Shown here: in pieces, positions 1 to 11,939 of the stretch | How positions within the stretch are numbered: position 1 is the stretch's first letter | Layout: each line of letters opens with the position of its first letter | Origin: Anthostomella pinea | Lineage: Eukaryota > Ascomycota > Sordariomycetes > Xylariales > Xylariaceae | Assembly (NCBI GenBank): GCA_963556695.1 | Contig: CAUWAG010000018.1 | Coordinates: forward strand, 1,116,001-1,180,000 | Direction: 5' to 3' | Length of the DNA stretch: 64,000 bases | Position numbers and translations under genes: made by a program | Notes under the pieces: model-generated | The model's database searches: none | The model's input: the letters and a program-made list of their open reading frames with translations, nothing else | Told to the model about the DNA's origin: nothing

Positions 1-1154
1 GAAACAGCGGCCCCGTGCGTCCGAGGGCCACCTACCGACATCCCCGGGTTCTTGGCCTCAAACTCTCGGGGGAACGGGATATCGTGGGGCTACTATCAAT
101 GTGGCAGTTGACCGTGTTGATCTGATATAGTGTGACAGCGAACTTAATGGTTATCCCTCTAGTGCGGTGATCTGGCTGTGCCGGCGCGAGATGCATCATG
201 CTAGCGTGCGGCAGTCAAACGGTAGCCCTATTGCGGCTCAATATGATACTTCGGGCATGTATGGTAACATGAAGGTATGCAGCTCACCGACGCGGTACCG
301 AATGGGGAGCAGGCATAATGGGCTAAGCCTTCTCAACTAAAACCCCTTTTTCGCCATCTTGGCGGCTGATAGGGAGGCACATTGGTACACGTGGTTTCGA
401 TGAAGCGAAACTGCATAAAGAGACTCCCCGTTCTCCAATGAGTTGGCAATGGCGTGCTCCATGCCACGACACCGACTGCGCCCTCTTCCTGTGTTTCGGG
501 GCTATGTTTTCGAAAGTCGGCACACCCGGCCCCTTCTCTTCCTCCTCAATGTCTTGTCGGAGGACTGTCTGGCAACGTAGAAACACGACGGTTCCGGTCA
601 TCTCTCCGAGTTGGCCATATCAGGCTTGATTCAACAACTTGGGTTTCCCCGAAAGGCTCGGTACTTACTCAGTCGATGGCATGAGCATCGTTTCCAATCG
701 CGCACTCTGTTCTCTACCTGCACAACCGAAGAGACCAACTGTGCGCTTACAGAAAATATCGCCTGGCTTTTGAACACTTGCTACTCTCACACAGCCCTCG
801 ACACTGTCTCAACAGCCGCGGACGCCATCTCCCAGATTTATATTCCTATTTCAATCGATGATCACGCCGAACACAACGATCATTGCCCTCGCAAACTTTC
901 TGGCAAGGCGAACCGATTCTAAGCGGAAACGTAGCTCTTCTGCGTCGTTGGGTTGCGGGACATGCTAGATATCGGCGGTGACGGAGGTAATGATGCCCCC
1001 TATGGTGCCTGGTGCCCTCTCGAACAGCCAATCGCACTAAAGGTGCAAACGTTGTGTCGAACTGCCGGTGTGATAGGTGTTGGGCCAGAGGTAATACATA
1101 TCAAGACCAGCTGTCTACTTTACGTCTCAAACCCCCAATAAGTTGGCCTTCGCA
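1..1154. other. No gene recognised
   Basis: Only short overlapping reading frames on both strands, none with recognisable motifs, splice signals or coding-like codon use. The right end is the 3' flank of the hydrolase gene on the minus strand. Confidence 0.5.
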
Positions 1155-2048
1155 CTATACCGTACTGACGGCCTTCTCCCAGATCTCGGTGAAGATCTTC
1201 CAATACCGCTCAGTATCAGTCCTCATATGCGACACATGGGGACTCCTCTCATATACTTCCCTCCGCACATCATATCCCTTCGCCACCGCCGCCTTAGCAT
1301 GAGCGTCGACATGGCGGCAGTCAACCATAGTATCCACCGTACCATATACATAAGCGCGGTTCGTCTGCCTCACAAGCCTCCTGTCATTAAGAATCCTCGC
1401 GCTCTTCGCCAGCGGGTCCTCGCCGGCGAGGAACCGGAGCGGGCGGAAGAACACCCACAGCGTAAGGACCAGCATGGCGACGAAGGGCCTCGCGATCATG
1501 CGCTTGAGGCCCTGGGGGAAGCCGTAGAGGAGGAAGGCGTTGTAGACGTTTTTGGAGCTGTACACGCCGGGACACGAGTCGAACACGGCGGTGTGTGATG
1601 GAAACGGCTGGCCCCCGGTCGTCTGCTTGAAGGATAGGTAGATCTCTCGCATGGAGATGGCCCCGCCGTTTGAGAAGAGGTGCACGAGGATCTCGGGCTG
1701 CGTTGGCGACGCTGATAATGTCCCTGCGTCTATTTGCGACCGTAGGTATGAGATGGCGGTTTGCACGGCTTTCTGCGCCATGGAGACGAAGAGGATTTCC
1801 TTCATGAAGAATTTGACGAGCAGGATGGATGAGGTTGGGTAGATTGCTTGGTATTGCGTGATATATTTGGCGATGTGGACGTCTTGCGCGTCCATCCATG
1901 ACGCCATGAGGATGAGCCTGGGCGCCGGCGCGGATGTGGATGGAGGCACGGCAGCGTTCTTGGACTCGTAGATGGAGACGAGTGGTGATAACTCGGTCAT
2001 CATGGACAGAGGTTTGGGCGTCACGGCAAGTGGCTGATTGGAAGCCAT
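1155..2048 (-). CDS. DUF829/TMEM53-family alpha/beta-hydrolase-like protein (PaxU-like)
   Basis: Single-exon frame of 297 residues whose ATG has a good purine-rich context (CAAGATGG). The protein fits the DUF829 (TMEM53/PaxU) family, predicted alpha/beta hydrolases often found in fungal genomes and in some indole-diterpene clusters. Visible features are an N-terminal strand-like segment with the LILMASWMDA stretch (residues 45-54), a nucleophile-elbow-like FSNGG (Ser126), an acidic YGTVD segment (Asp239) and a C-terminal SPHVSH (His271/His274), which together would form a Ser-Asp-His triad. A hydrophobic stretch at about 186-203 may be a membrane anchor. Length is normal for the family and nothing is broken. 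No biosynthetic cluster surrounds it, so the PaxU link is family-level only; the substrate is unknown. Confidence 0.88.
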   Translation of the reverse strand: MASNQPLAVTPKPLSMMTELSPLVSIYESKNAAVPPSTSAPAPRLILMASWMDAQDVHIAKYITQYQAIYPTSSILLVKFFMKEILFVSMAQKAVQTAISYLRSQIDAGTLSASPTQPEILVHLFSNGGAISMREIYLSFKQTTGGQPFPSHTAVFDSCPGVYSSKNVYNAFLLYGFPQGLKRMIARPFVAMLVLTLWVFFRPLRFLAGEDPLAKSARILNDRRLVRQTNRAYVYGTVDTMVDCRHVDAHAKAAVAKGYDVRREVYERSPHVSHMRTDTERYWKIFTEIWEKAVSTV

Positions 2049-3693
2049 CTTGACAGCTCAAGCAGCGTGGGCGTTGGCAAGTGGTGGTGGGCGTGGGCGA
2101 GCGTAGTCTTGAACTTCTTGCTAGGGATGGTCGAGGCAACCTTGATATGATGTATGTTAGGTTATGAACCTTCTGGCGTCCTCGAATCCTTCTGAAATTC
2201 TGATCGACTGATCCTCCCGGTGATGTAAGTCAATCATAATGTTACCTCGGCCTAGTCGGCTTCAATGGTGATTCACTGATTAAGGTAGGTATCTGGGGTT
2301 GAGGCTTGCAGGGGCTGGGGATCCCTGTCGCCATGTGCCTCCAGCGTTCAGCACAAGGGACCGACCAATCATCATTGCCAGCTGAGCTCCAGCTGGCCAA
2401 TTTGGAAGTGTCGCCAAGCCTTCAAGTTCTAGTCCCAGCCGCATCGACTCCCGAGGTCGATCATCATCATCGCTGCACATGCATCTTGTCGTAGCCTGTA
2501 GGTACCTAGGTATATGAAGCTCAACATTATCCAGTCCACGTACTCCCTACCTACTTACTTATCAAATCAGCAAGCAGTTGTGTTACCCTTTCAGATCCTA
2601 ATGCATTATGGTCCGGGTTCCCAAGCTGGGGTATTGCTGGGTAGTCGATCCTGCTCGACCGGTGTCTGGGTCCCACACTCCAATTCTCCCAATCAGTTAC
2701 CAGTCAGCCGAGAAGTTGTGGATGGCTGCAAGCAGATTGAGATATGTGTACTACATATCAAGCTTACGAGGGCGGAGCTGTCCAGTTGCACAGCTTGTGT
2801 CATACAGTTCCGGCTCCCACCCGGGCGGGTGTTCACTGCACCCGAATACCTGCTCCATCTCAGGGCGGAGCAAACATGTCTCCCAAGTTTTTTAACTACA
2901 TGTAAGATGCTGCTATGTGGCATCTTGCCCCTTATTATGTTTGTGCCAACATGGTGCAACAGCTGCTGGGTGCCTTATATGAAATTACAGTATGCGGTAC
3001 TAGGAGAACCACTCGGTTGGGAAACAGATCTCATTTGTTCACACGCAACCTTCCAGATATGGAACCAACCTGTTCATTGGGAAGTCTACTTCTGCTCTAG
3101 CCTTGGCTCATCAGTGTATGCGGGAGGCGTACCTACACCTATGTACTCGGGCATCGAGGCTCCAGCTGCGTTTCAAGGTACCGTTTGCTGCTCGTTCATT
3201 GCCGCCTACCTGGAAAGGGGTACTAGAGGGCTATTTGGTGAACAGGGCTGTACAGAGAACTGGTAAGAAAGGATGGTCAAATTTAGCAGAAAGCTGGGTC
3301 AGGTGGTTTGTCCCAGCTCAGCGAGGTAGACGTTGTGCTCAATGCATTACTTGGTGTTGACCTTTATGCACAATAGCTACTTATATAGCACCACCCTCCC
3401 CTGCTCCCGCGTCACTCCTTCCACCTCAAGATATCATTTCACACCAACCACCAAATTCTTCCTCGTCTTCTATGCGTGCACTCACCCTCGTCATTCTTTC
3501 TCCCATTCACAACAGGCCCAACCTGTCCTCACTGCTCTCACGTCTCAACTCACTCATTCCACCCCAACACTCGTTTTGACGGGCCGCACCACACGCACTC
3601 GCCGCCACCTTCGAGGTTTCTTACATCGAACTGTTTGTATCTGGTACCTTACTCCCAGGCACGGGCGACCACCTGCACATTCGTTGATCCATC
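2049..3693. other. Intergenic region, no supported gene
   Basis: This is the divergent spacer between the hydrolase and the aspartic protease. A 250-codon open frame (2514-3266) is present but has no recognisable motif, signal peptide or conserved pattern and is read as chance. The last 300 bases before the protease ATG are rich in C/T runs, as is common in fungal promoters and 5' leaders. A TAGGTACCTA-type palindrome lies near 2500. Confidence 0.5.
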
Positions 3694-5573
3694 ATGAAGC
3701 TCCCCACCCTTGTCATCGCGCTGGCAGTAGCGTTCTGCCTTGCATCACCACTGGCACCACTGGCACCACTGGTGCCTCCTTCCACTCGCGGGGAAGTTGT
3801 CCACTCACTCTCACTTCCAGGCGTCCAATTCCATCGTGTCAACCCCATGCCCTCTGTGTCCACTGGAAAGAAGGTCGAGCATCACATGGAACTCGTCCGT
3901 GTCCCCGATCAGGAAAACACCAAGCGCCACCGTTCTGCGACGAGCCACCTCGGCCAGGTTCAGCGGGACCATGGCGGGTTTGGCTATGAAAATGTGACCG
4001 TCGTCAATGCATACGCGGCCGAGTATGCGGTCGAGGCAAGCTTCAACGGTATTCCTATGAAGGTGGTTGTTGACTCAGGCTCCGCAGATACCTGTACGTC
4101 CACGCTCTGAAGCTACAGTATTCCATCTCGGACAGATCTGCTAACCATTTATAGGGCTCCTAGGCTCTGGGTTCATCTGCAAGGACTGGCTGAACAAGAC
4201 ACAGCCTGTCGCGGTCTGCTCATTTGGTCCCTCGTTCCCTGGAAACGTTTCCGGCAAACCCATTCCAAACCAGCACTTCGCAATTCAATACGGAGATGGC
4301 GAGGCTGTTTCAGGCCGTAAGTAAACCTGAGGAAACGACTTGGCATGAAACAGGGCATACTAACATAGACGACCTGCAGGTATGACATACTTGGTAAGTT
4401 TCACCCAAGCGGGACAGCATGGCGGTTCTGGGGTACTTGTCGAACACAAATGCACCTTATACAACAGCCCTCATAACTTGAGCTAAGGCCGAGTTCTCCT
4501 AAAGCAGCAATTTCTCACGTGTCCTTCTTGTAGGATGTTGAATTCGCGGGTATCACGGTCGAGCAACAGGAGATGGCATTGGCCACTCAAGGCATATGGC
4601 AGGGTAAGTTCACAACCTCATCGTCCACCCTCAATATCAGACTTCGAGTCACTTCCCGGCTGTATCACAGACCTAACCTAACTCCTGGTGACCGTGACCT
4701 ACATTCGATGTTCAGGGCTAACTGATGGTTCTCAAGGCAACAACGTCACCTCGGGGGTACTTGGTCTCGCGTATCCATCCCTGACGAGTGCGTACTGGGG
4801 CAATGATCTCGGTGACCACAGCCAATACAACTCCGCTCCCTACGAGCCTCTGTTTACGCGCATGGTGTCCGATGGCCTGATAGAGGCTGTCTGGGTTATT
4901 GCCATGGATAGGAACTCGACTACTGGGCTGATCAGCATGGGCGGTATGCCACCTGTGGACATCAGTGCGAGCCATGTGGCGACGGCACATCTCCTCATCG
5001 TACGTATTGGATTAAATCTGAATGGTGATCGAAGGCTAACTTGACTCTTAGGCGAATCTCATCGGTAAGGACATCACGGCCTCACAGCCCTCGTTCTACA
5101 CCATCGTCCCAGACGGCTTCCTGTTCGGACAAAGTACCTGGACAGACGAATACCCCTGTGTTATCGATACTGGCACAACCCTGACCTACTTACCCAAAGG
5201 TGAGCAACCCGCAACTCTATACGTTTCTGTACCACACGACTGACGAATGCTACCTACAGATCTGGCTGATGCCGTGAACGCCGCGTTCGATCCACCTGCT
5301 ACGTACATGTGGGAGTACGGTTCTTATTTCACCGCCTGTGACGCCATCCCGCCGCAGTTCGCAGTCATCATCGGCGGCAGCGACTTCATCATCAATCCAC
5401 AAGACATGCTGAATGAACATGCAGTCGACACCGAGACCGGCCTCTGCCAGACTGGCATTTCCTCAGGAGGTAGCGGACCTTTCATACTGGGAATGACGTT
5501 CCTGACCAACGTCGTTGTGGCCATGAACATTCAGCAGGCCACGATTGAGTTCTACTCCCGCGAGTTTTACTGA
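3694..5573 (+). CDS. Secreted pepsin-like aspartic protease (family A1)
   Basis: Seven-exon model: 3694-4093, 4155-4316, 4380-4393, 4534-4603, 4716-4999, 5052-5199, 5260-5573 (463 residues). All introns are GT-AG and the frame runs through without a stop. Residues 1-18 form a signal peptide, followed by a propeptide-like region with basic sites (KRHR about 77-80). The two catalytic aspartates are in VVDSGSADTW (Asp127) and CVIDTGTTLTYL (Asp349); a YGDG motif fits the flap region. The C-terminus has the FILGMTFL block typical of A1 enzymes. The protein would be secreted and digest proteins outside the cell or in the vacuole. Exon 3 is a 14-nt microexon, needed to join VSGR to MTYL. No close functional partner is seen nearby. 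Confidence 0.9.
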
Positions 5574-8500
5574 GCCGTTCAAGTTCTTGTCTTGATGGCT
5601 GGCGATTGCAGCAAGGTGTGGAGTGAGAGGTGCGGACTGCAAAAGTGTGGAAGAGATGAGGGAAAAGTTTGACGGATCTTGGTTGCTTGAGAGATAACTC
5701 GCTATAATGTGTACTGTTAGTTTTTGCTATGCTTCAGGGACCGATACAGATTCTGCAAGTTGCTGATACCAGTTGCAGGTACGTCATGTACTCAGGAGAG
5801 GTGCGGAAGAAGTAAATGGAAATCAGAAAAGCTGGTTGGTTAGTCTGTAATCACCCCTCCCAATTCAATAACGCCTGCACATCATGCAGACACTGTCAAT
5901 CAACCTCGAGATGAGAGGCGCTCCCGATGTGCGGCTCCAGGAGTTGTCTTACCAGGTGCCTCCTCCTGGGTGCATGTGGCTTATCTTGTGGCATCACATC
6001 GAGTACACAAGTTACGGTAAGCAATAGTAAGGTGCGCACCTGCAAGGCGGGAGGGATATGCAGCGAAAATGTGATGGCCCTATCGCGAGTACTTCAAGAC
6101 ACGGGTCGTCCAGTGACAGTCCAGAGATCCGGATGGCACCCGATCTCTTGGCGCGATCCTTGTCGATTTTTCTCCAGGGCTGTCTCTGCTTGGCTATCAG
6201 TCGTCAGCATGGGCAGCATCTCATCCATGTATGCGCAAGCCAACGCACGTGGTTGTCTGTGCTGCGAGTCCCTCCTGCACAGAGGGAATAATCTAGCAGG
6301 GCAGGCTGTGGCAGCGCAGAGGAAAGCGCAGAAAGAGACGGTGAGGGACTTTGCTTGCGAATTACCTTGCTGCCTACCTTCCTACCAGATAAGAAACTTC
6401 TTTCTTCTTTCTTCCGATCTTGTGAGCAAAGCTGCTTTGCTTGCCTATACTCGCCCAGCCAAGCAGTGAGAATCGGATATCCGTCGGTCGCCCTCGGAAC
6501 CTTAAGCATTGCCCGGACCCCCCACGCCATATATCCCGCACCGACAGACCTCTAGGACAGCAAACAAAGTCCTTACCGGCAGGGCCAATTTCAACCGTAC
6601 CTTTCTATCATCAAGAATCAGACGCGACGTACACACCCATACTTGGTTCGACTTCTCAACCGAAAACCCGATACGATTGGGCGTTTTGGCGATATATACA
6701 GTAATCCGAGTGCCAAGTCCGCGACGTTCGTCATGGGAAGGGGTGTCAGTGCAGGAGGGCTGCCGCGAGGCCATTCGTGGAGCTTTTCGAAGGTATGGAC
6801 TACAGCTTTTCTTTGCTACGGTCTTCTGCGGGCGGATGGACGGACGGAGGGAGAACATGGTATGGGCAGAGGTAGCGGCATACTCGCCTCTGCTCATGAG
6901 TCCAAGCTGATACCCTCGAGGCGTGAGGAACGCTGCGCGCAAGCGCGTGGTCCAGTTCATGTTGGAAGTCCATGAAGCTGTCGCGCCCGTCTGTTCGGGA
7001 CTCTCCTCTGCTCATGAGTCCAAGCTGATACTTACCCTCGACGAGGCGTGGGGGACGCTGCCGGTGCGAACACGTCGTCCAGTTCGTGTGGGAAGTCCAT
7101 GAAGCTGTCGTCGCGCCCGGTGTGCATCCTCCCCTAAGATAATTATCCATCCTATGCCATCCCACCGCCCTCTAGTGAGGCACGTGTCTACCTACCGCTT
7201 AAAGGCTTGGCTGGGTCCTGCGAATGAGGCGGGCAGATGCTTGTTGGAGATAAGTTGGGGCCAGTTTGTGTTGTAGTAACACGGATCAATGTCAGCTGGT
7301 GTCCTGTCTTCGTCCTCAGCGTCCTCCTTCCCAAGCGGAAGCACAGAGCCAACAAGGTCCTTCTCGGGTGTCATCGGGCAGTGGAAGGATTCTTCTGCTT
7401 TTGGCAGAGGGCGATGTGATATCGGTCAGTATTTCTACCCCAATACTCGTCGTCTCTGGCGTTGTGTTACTGTTGCATCATGCACGAACCCTCCCTTCAC
7501 CCTTTCTATGAATAATGAGGTGGGTGTGGCAATGAACGGCAGACCTTGACCGGTTGGAGATGATGCGCTTCGTTTCATCTGTGCTCCTTTTCTTGCCGAG
7601 ATCTCCCTTGCTCGACTCTGGTCGCCGTGGTTGGAGTCGCGTGTTTACATTATTCTCCCCTTTCGGACCTTGAAGCCTCATATAGGGTCCAAGCGGTCCC
7701 GAGGTTTGCTCAAAGTGCGATGCCCGAACTCTTTGCTGTAAGGTAAGAAGAGCTGAAGCCTACCTAGTCGGGCTGCTGGCTGCTCACGTGGATGGATGTT
7801 CGAGCCTACAACCGAATGTACCACGAGATCCTGGGGGAATCGAGGTCATCAGTGGTGCCTGTGGCCGTGTGGTTGGAGTACAGAGAAGAGGGGCATCCAT
7901 GATTCAGGGGGCCATCACCCCATCAGCCTATGACATCGCTCCTTGCCAGTGCGGGGTGAAGCCCATGCAGTGGCCCAGAGCCTAGAGCCCCCCTTTCTCC
8001 CACCCCGAGGCCCCTCCCCTCATTGCATCAATCGTCGCAAGCGGCAGAAGTGGGTGATGCCGGCTTCTAGAAATATGGAATTTTCGTGCCGGGTCTGCTT
8101 CGTCCAATCGTGGCCAGTGGTGGGCCTCCAGCTGCTGGAATTTCCGACTTTGTTGCTGGGAAATCCCGGCCGGCCCCCGGGTGGTGACGGAATCGCTTCC
8201 ATCGCATCGACTTTTCCAATTCCACTTTGTTATCCACTGACTACCTTAGCCAACCACACCGCACCGCACCAGACTGCCAGACTGCATCCCTATGCGACCG
8301 CCCTTTCTACAACACCACTACCTTCGACTACCTATTGTCATACTCTCGCACCTCATTGAACTGCCTGTCCTGTCGGCTGATCTTGGGAACTGATCATTCG
8401 ATCATATCCAACCAGTCTCCCCTCTCTCAGCCTTGTTCTTGGCCCATCGGCTTTTTGGCATCCTCGCTTCCGATTCACCACCTGACCTGCCCACTCGTCC

Positions 8501-8588
8501 TGCCTACCTGTTACTGCCCATTGCCTCACATGGTTTTGTTACATCTGTCCAATTCTGTTGAAATCGAAAAGTTGAAAAGCACGCAAGC
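5574..8588. other. Intergenic region with a tandem duplication, no supported gene
   Basis: About 3 kb between the protease stop and the PFK-2/FBPase-2 start. The open frames here (up to 180 codons) show no motif, signal or family resemblance. It contains the 118-bp tandem repeat listed separately. The stretch 8220-8588 is strongly pyrimidine-rich with CCACACCGCACC-like tracts and is the probable promoter and leader of the downstream glycolytic regulator. Confidence 0.5.
6887..7121. repeat. Two-copy imperfect tandem repeat, 118-bp period
   Basis: The sequence starting CCTCTGCTCATGAGTCCAAG at 6887 recurs at 7005, and the copies stay similar through GGAAGTCCATGAAGCTGTCG. The copies differ by small indels and substitutions, so the duplication is not fresh. 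No reading frame benefits from it. Confidence 0.8.
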
Positions 8589-10091
8589 ATGGCACCGCGC
8601 ACTAACGGCCGTGGGGTCCAGGCAGAGGACACCAAGATCTGTGTGGTGATGGTTGGTCTGCCGGCACGAGGCAAGAGCTACATCGCCCAGAAAGGTACGT
8701 GATACAAATGCAATGCCTTGGTATTGCAAGGGTTCTCTCTCTGTCAGGAGTCAATGCTTACCTGTTATTCTTCCTTCTCTCTAGCCCAACGATATCTCAC
8801 TTGGCTCTCCCTCAACGCCCGCACCTTCAACGTCGGCAGTTACAGACGCACCGAGGCACCCCAACCGTCCGCCGACTTCTTCGACATAGGAAATACCGAG
8901 GGCGAGAAGAGACGCCGGGCGGCAGCTGAGGCTGCCGTCGCTGACATGCTGGGCTGGTTCCGGCAGGGCGGCGTCATCGGCATCTTGGACGCGACCAATT
9001 CCACCAAGGAGCGCCGCAAGTGGGTGATGGATGTGTGCACAGCCGAAGGCATTGAGGTCCTTTTTGTCGAGTCGAAATGCGACGACGAGAAGCTGATCAT
9101 GGGGAATATCCGCGACGTCAAGACTACGAGTCCCGATTACAAGGGTCAGGACCCTGAGAAAGCCGCCCTCGACTTCCGCAACCGCATAAAGAACTACGAG
9201 AAGGTATACAAGTCCATCGACGAGGACGGCGACGAGGACAGCTATACGTACCTGAAGATCATGGATACGGGAAGTCAGGTCATCATCAACCGGATACAGG
9301 ACTATCTGCAAAGTCGGGTGGTCTACTATCTTATGAATTTGCATATTCGACCTCGGTCGGTGTGGCTCTCGAGACACGGCGAGTCCTTGTACAACCTCTA
9401 CGGTAGAATCGGGGGTGACGCGGACTTGTCTGAAAGAGGCCACCAATATGCAAAGAGACTACCTGACCTCGTTCGAGAGTCGGTTGGTGTAAGTTACATC
9501 TCTGCCTAACCACCTGCCTCTCCATTTCCCCTCGGAATCACCATTGACCATTTCGCACAATAGGGAGACCGACCCCTCACAGTATGGACCTCGACGCTCA
9601 AACGCACGATATCTACAGCGCGCCACCTACCCGATAACTATAATCAACTGCAGTGGAAGGCCCTTGATGAGCTGGATGCTGGTGTGTGCGACGGTATGAC
9701 GTACCAGGAAATCAAGGACGTCTACCCGGACGATTTCATAGCTCGCGATGAAGACAAGTACAACTACCGATACCGGGGTGGCGAGTCGTACCGCGATGTG
9801 GTGATCCGGCTAGAGCCCATCATCATGGAGCTGGAGCGGTCCGAAGACATCTTGATTGTCACGCACCAGGCAATCCTGCGCTGCATATACGCCTACTTCA
9901 TGAAGAAGGATCAGACCAAGTCGCCCTGGATGAACGTGCCACTGCACTGCTTGATCAAGCTGACGCCCCGTGCTTATGGCACAGATGAGGTGAGGTATCA
10001 GGCAGACATCCCAGCTGTGAGCACGTGGCGTGGCAAAGGAAGCACTGCGAAGCACGAGGATCCTATACCGGACTCTGGCGTCGCGCATTGA
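8589..10091 (+). CDS. FBP26: 6-phosphofructo-2-kinase / fructose-2,6-bisphosphatase (bifunctional)
   Basis: Three exons (8589-8694, 8785-9488, 9564-10091) give 445 residues, close to the roughly 450 of yeast Fbp26. The enzyme makes and breaks fructose-2,6-bisphosphate, the cytosolic signal that balances glycolysis and gluconeogenesis. The N-terminal kinase half shows the P-loop GLPARGKS (23-30) and a Walker-B-like GILDATNST (about Asp104). The C-terminal phosphoglycerate-mutase-like half has the phosphohistidine motif SRHGES (His233), YGRIGGD, and the later VTHQA histidine. Presence of the RHG histidine argues for an active phosphatase, unlike yeast Pfk26, where that residue is replaced. The start is fixed by the short first exon carrying the P-loop; the ATG at 8718 would lose it. 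Choosing FBP26 among fungal paralogues rests on length and the intact histidine. Confidence 0.93.
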
Positions 10092-11350
10092 TGGGTCGGT
10101 GATTCTGGCGTTGATGCCGTGTCAGACTATGGATAGACAGGGCCAGAGTCGTTTCCAGTGAACGCATTCCAAGGCTCTGGGAGCGTGTTGGGCGATGAAT
10201 ATAACGCAATAAGTCATCTGGTGGCTGCTCGTGCATGCTCACCCTTGCGATTATTGCTAAAAAGGAGATGGAACCGGTGCCTTCCTGCTTGGTTGCATCA
10301 CAGGATTATTAGAAGGTATAACACGGCATACGGACCAGCGGATGGTTACCAACAGGATCCCGGCAACGGTGTATTAAGGGGGAAAGCACGACGATTCTCC
10401 ATACCTAGAGTATGTTAAAAACTGCCCCTATTCGGCTGTTAGCTTCCTTGCTCTGGCCCGGAACCTGGTTGACAGGTAGGCATAGACTCATATTGGGGTG
10501 AAGCATAAATAGACTTTCGATTTTCCCAACCCGTCGGCTAGGTACAAGCCAATGTCAGTGAAAAGTACATCGACTAATCCGAGTGAGACCAGCCAAAGTT
10601 TATAAGACGAGTCATCCCATATTTAAAGTAGACTCCCGGAAGTCTCACACCAGCAGTCACTTATTCTAGGTACTACATGTAGGTAAAGAGGCAGGCGGAG
10701 AAAACCTAGAACCGGTAAGTGAGAGACATCGAGGTGAGTGAAATGCATATGTAAGAAGCATAATAGGGATTTGATTGCTCGAGACGAGACGCCCCTATTT
10801 TGAATACCGCGCCGTCTACTTTGAGAAATCTGTCTGCGTGTGTGCATATGTGTAAGTTAGGTGGGTAGTTAGGTGGTATGCTTTGGTTTGATGTATGCCG
10901 ACCCGCCCCCCTATTCACTTCCACATCAACGACCCACGTACGGCCTGGTATCGATCAGCTCACCACCTGGACTCAACCTCAGCCTCTCTGTCTCACGCCC
11001 GAACGCCGCCTTGGTCTGTTCCAAGAAACGCGAAAAATCTCAAGTCCCAAAGCTGAACTCACTCCCGCACAACATATCATGCCTCTCCCATCCCTTCTTC
11101 GATACGCACAGGCCATGACAAACAAACTCACATATTCAAGGATCAAGTCAGTGGCATCTGATGTACTCGAGATACACCGCCTCTTAATCACATTATGCCG
11201 CGACGGGTGACGCACCGTTGTGGTACGAATGAGACATGTACCAGCCCATGCCTCCTCTAAATACTCCGGGTTGCCAGATAGATCAGACCCTTCTCATCAG
11301 CAACAACCACACACATCCACAACTCAACAACCCCATCCAACACCGACGAA
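10092..11350. other. Intergenic region, no supported gene
   Basis: Contains the 3' flank of PFK-2/FBPase-2 and the upstream region of the small secreted protein. Several overlapping frames of 70-110 codons exist on both strands, none with motifs. No tRNA-like A/B-box pair was found by eye. Confidence 0.45.
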
Positions 11351-11752
11351 ATGCAGGTCCCCAACTCCCTCACAGACGCCACCACCCTGGCCATCCTCCT
11401 TCTCCTCACCAACCCCATCGCCAGTGTTATCAGTGTTGCCGCCGTCCCGAACGACACCTACTGGCGCGCCAACGAGTACACCACCAGCGCGTGCGCGAGC
11501 CCCATCAGCATCGCGCACGACCTGGCCGTCGTCGAGATCGCCAACTCGACGCGCGCCGTCGACACCGCCACGCCCAACGACGCCGTCGCCGTCTGGCAGG
11601 TTTTCGCCGAGTATAACCACAGCAGCGGGCGGTGTGCTGGGTTCCTGCTGGGTGAGATGCCGGGCGGGTGTTGGGATTTGAGTAGGTTTGAGGTTGAGGC
11701 TAACGGGGGGAGGGTTGGGTGTTTGTATCCTAATTATCGGTTGGGGGAGTAA
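11351..11752 (+). CDS. Small secreted four-cysteine protein, unknown function
   Basis: Single-exon frame of 133 residues. The N-terminus has a hydrophobic core (TTLAILLLL, residues 11-19) and a likely signal-peptide cleavage site near Ala31. The mature part holds four cysteines (48, 95, 107, 124), an even number that would allow two disulfides, and NDT, NST and NHS N-glycosylation sequons. Codons are strongly biased to C/G in the third position, unlike the flanking non-coding sequence, which supports real coding. I recognise no family. Small size, secretion and paired cysteines are the usual profile of secreted or effector-like fungal proteins, but no host role can be read from the sequence. 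A longer antisense frame overlaps and is taken as its shadow. Confidence 0.68.
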   Translation: MQVPNSLTDATTLAILLLLTNPIASVISVAAVPNDTYWRANEYTTSACASPISIAHDLAVVEIANSTRAVDTATPNDAVAVWQVFAEYNHSSGRCAGFLLGEMPGGCWDLSRFEVEANGGRVGCLYPNYRLGE

Positions 11753-11939
11753 GGACTGAATGGGAGTTGGTTGGGTGGGTGAGGGTGCTGGGGTGCATGG
11801 GTGCATGGGTGGGTGCGGTGGACGATAGGGAGAGGGTGGCCGACATGTGACTTGGTACTGTAACCACGACGTAACGCATATCAATTGTAGTCGTATTTCT
11901 GTCCATCTAGTCCAGTCCGCCTCGTCAATTGACAGCAAT

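Noticed and set aside
1387..2139. 250-codon minus frame overlapping the hydrolase gene
   Set aside because: Arg/Pro/His-rich shadow of the DUF829 frame.
2514..3266. 250-codon open frame
   Set aside because: No motif, signal peptide or codon bias; lies in a promoter-like spacer.
5927..6469. 180-codon open frame
   Set aside because: No recognisable content and overlapped by other equally long frames.
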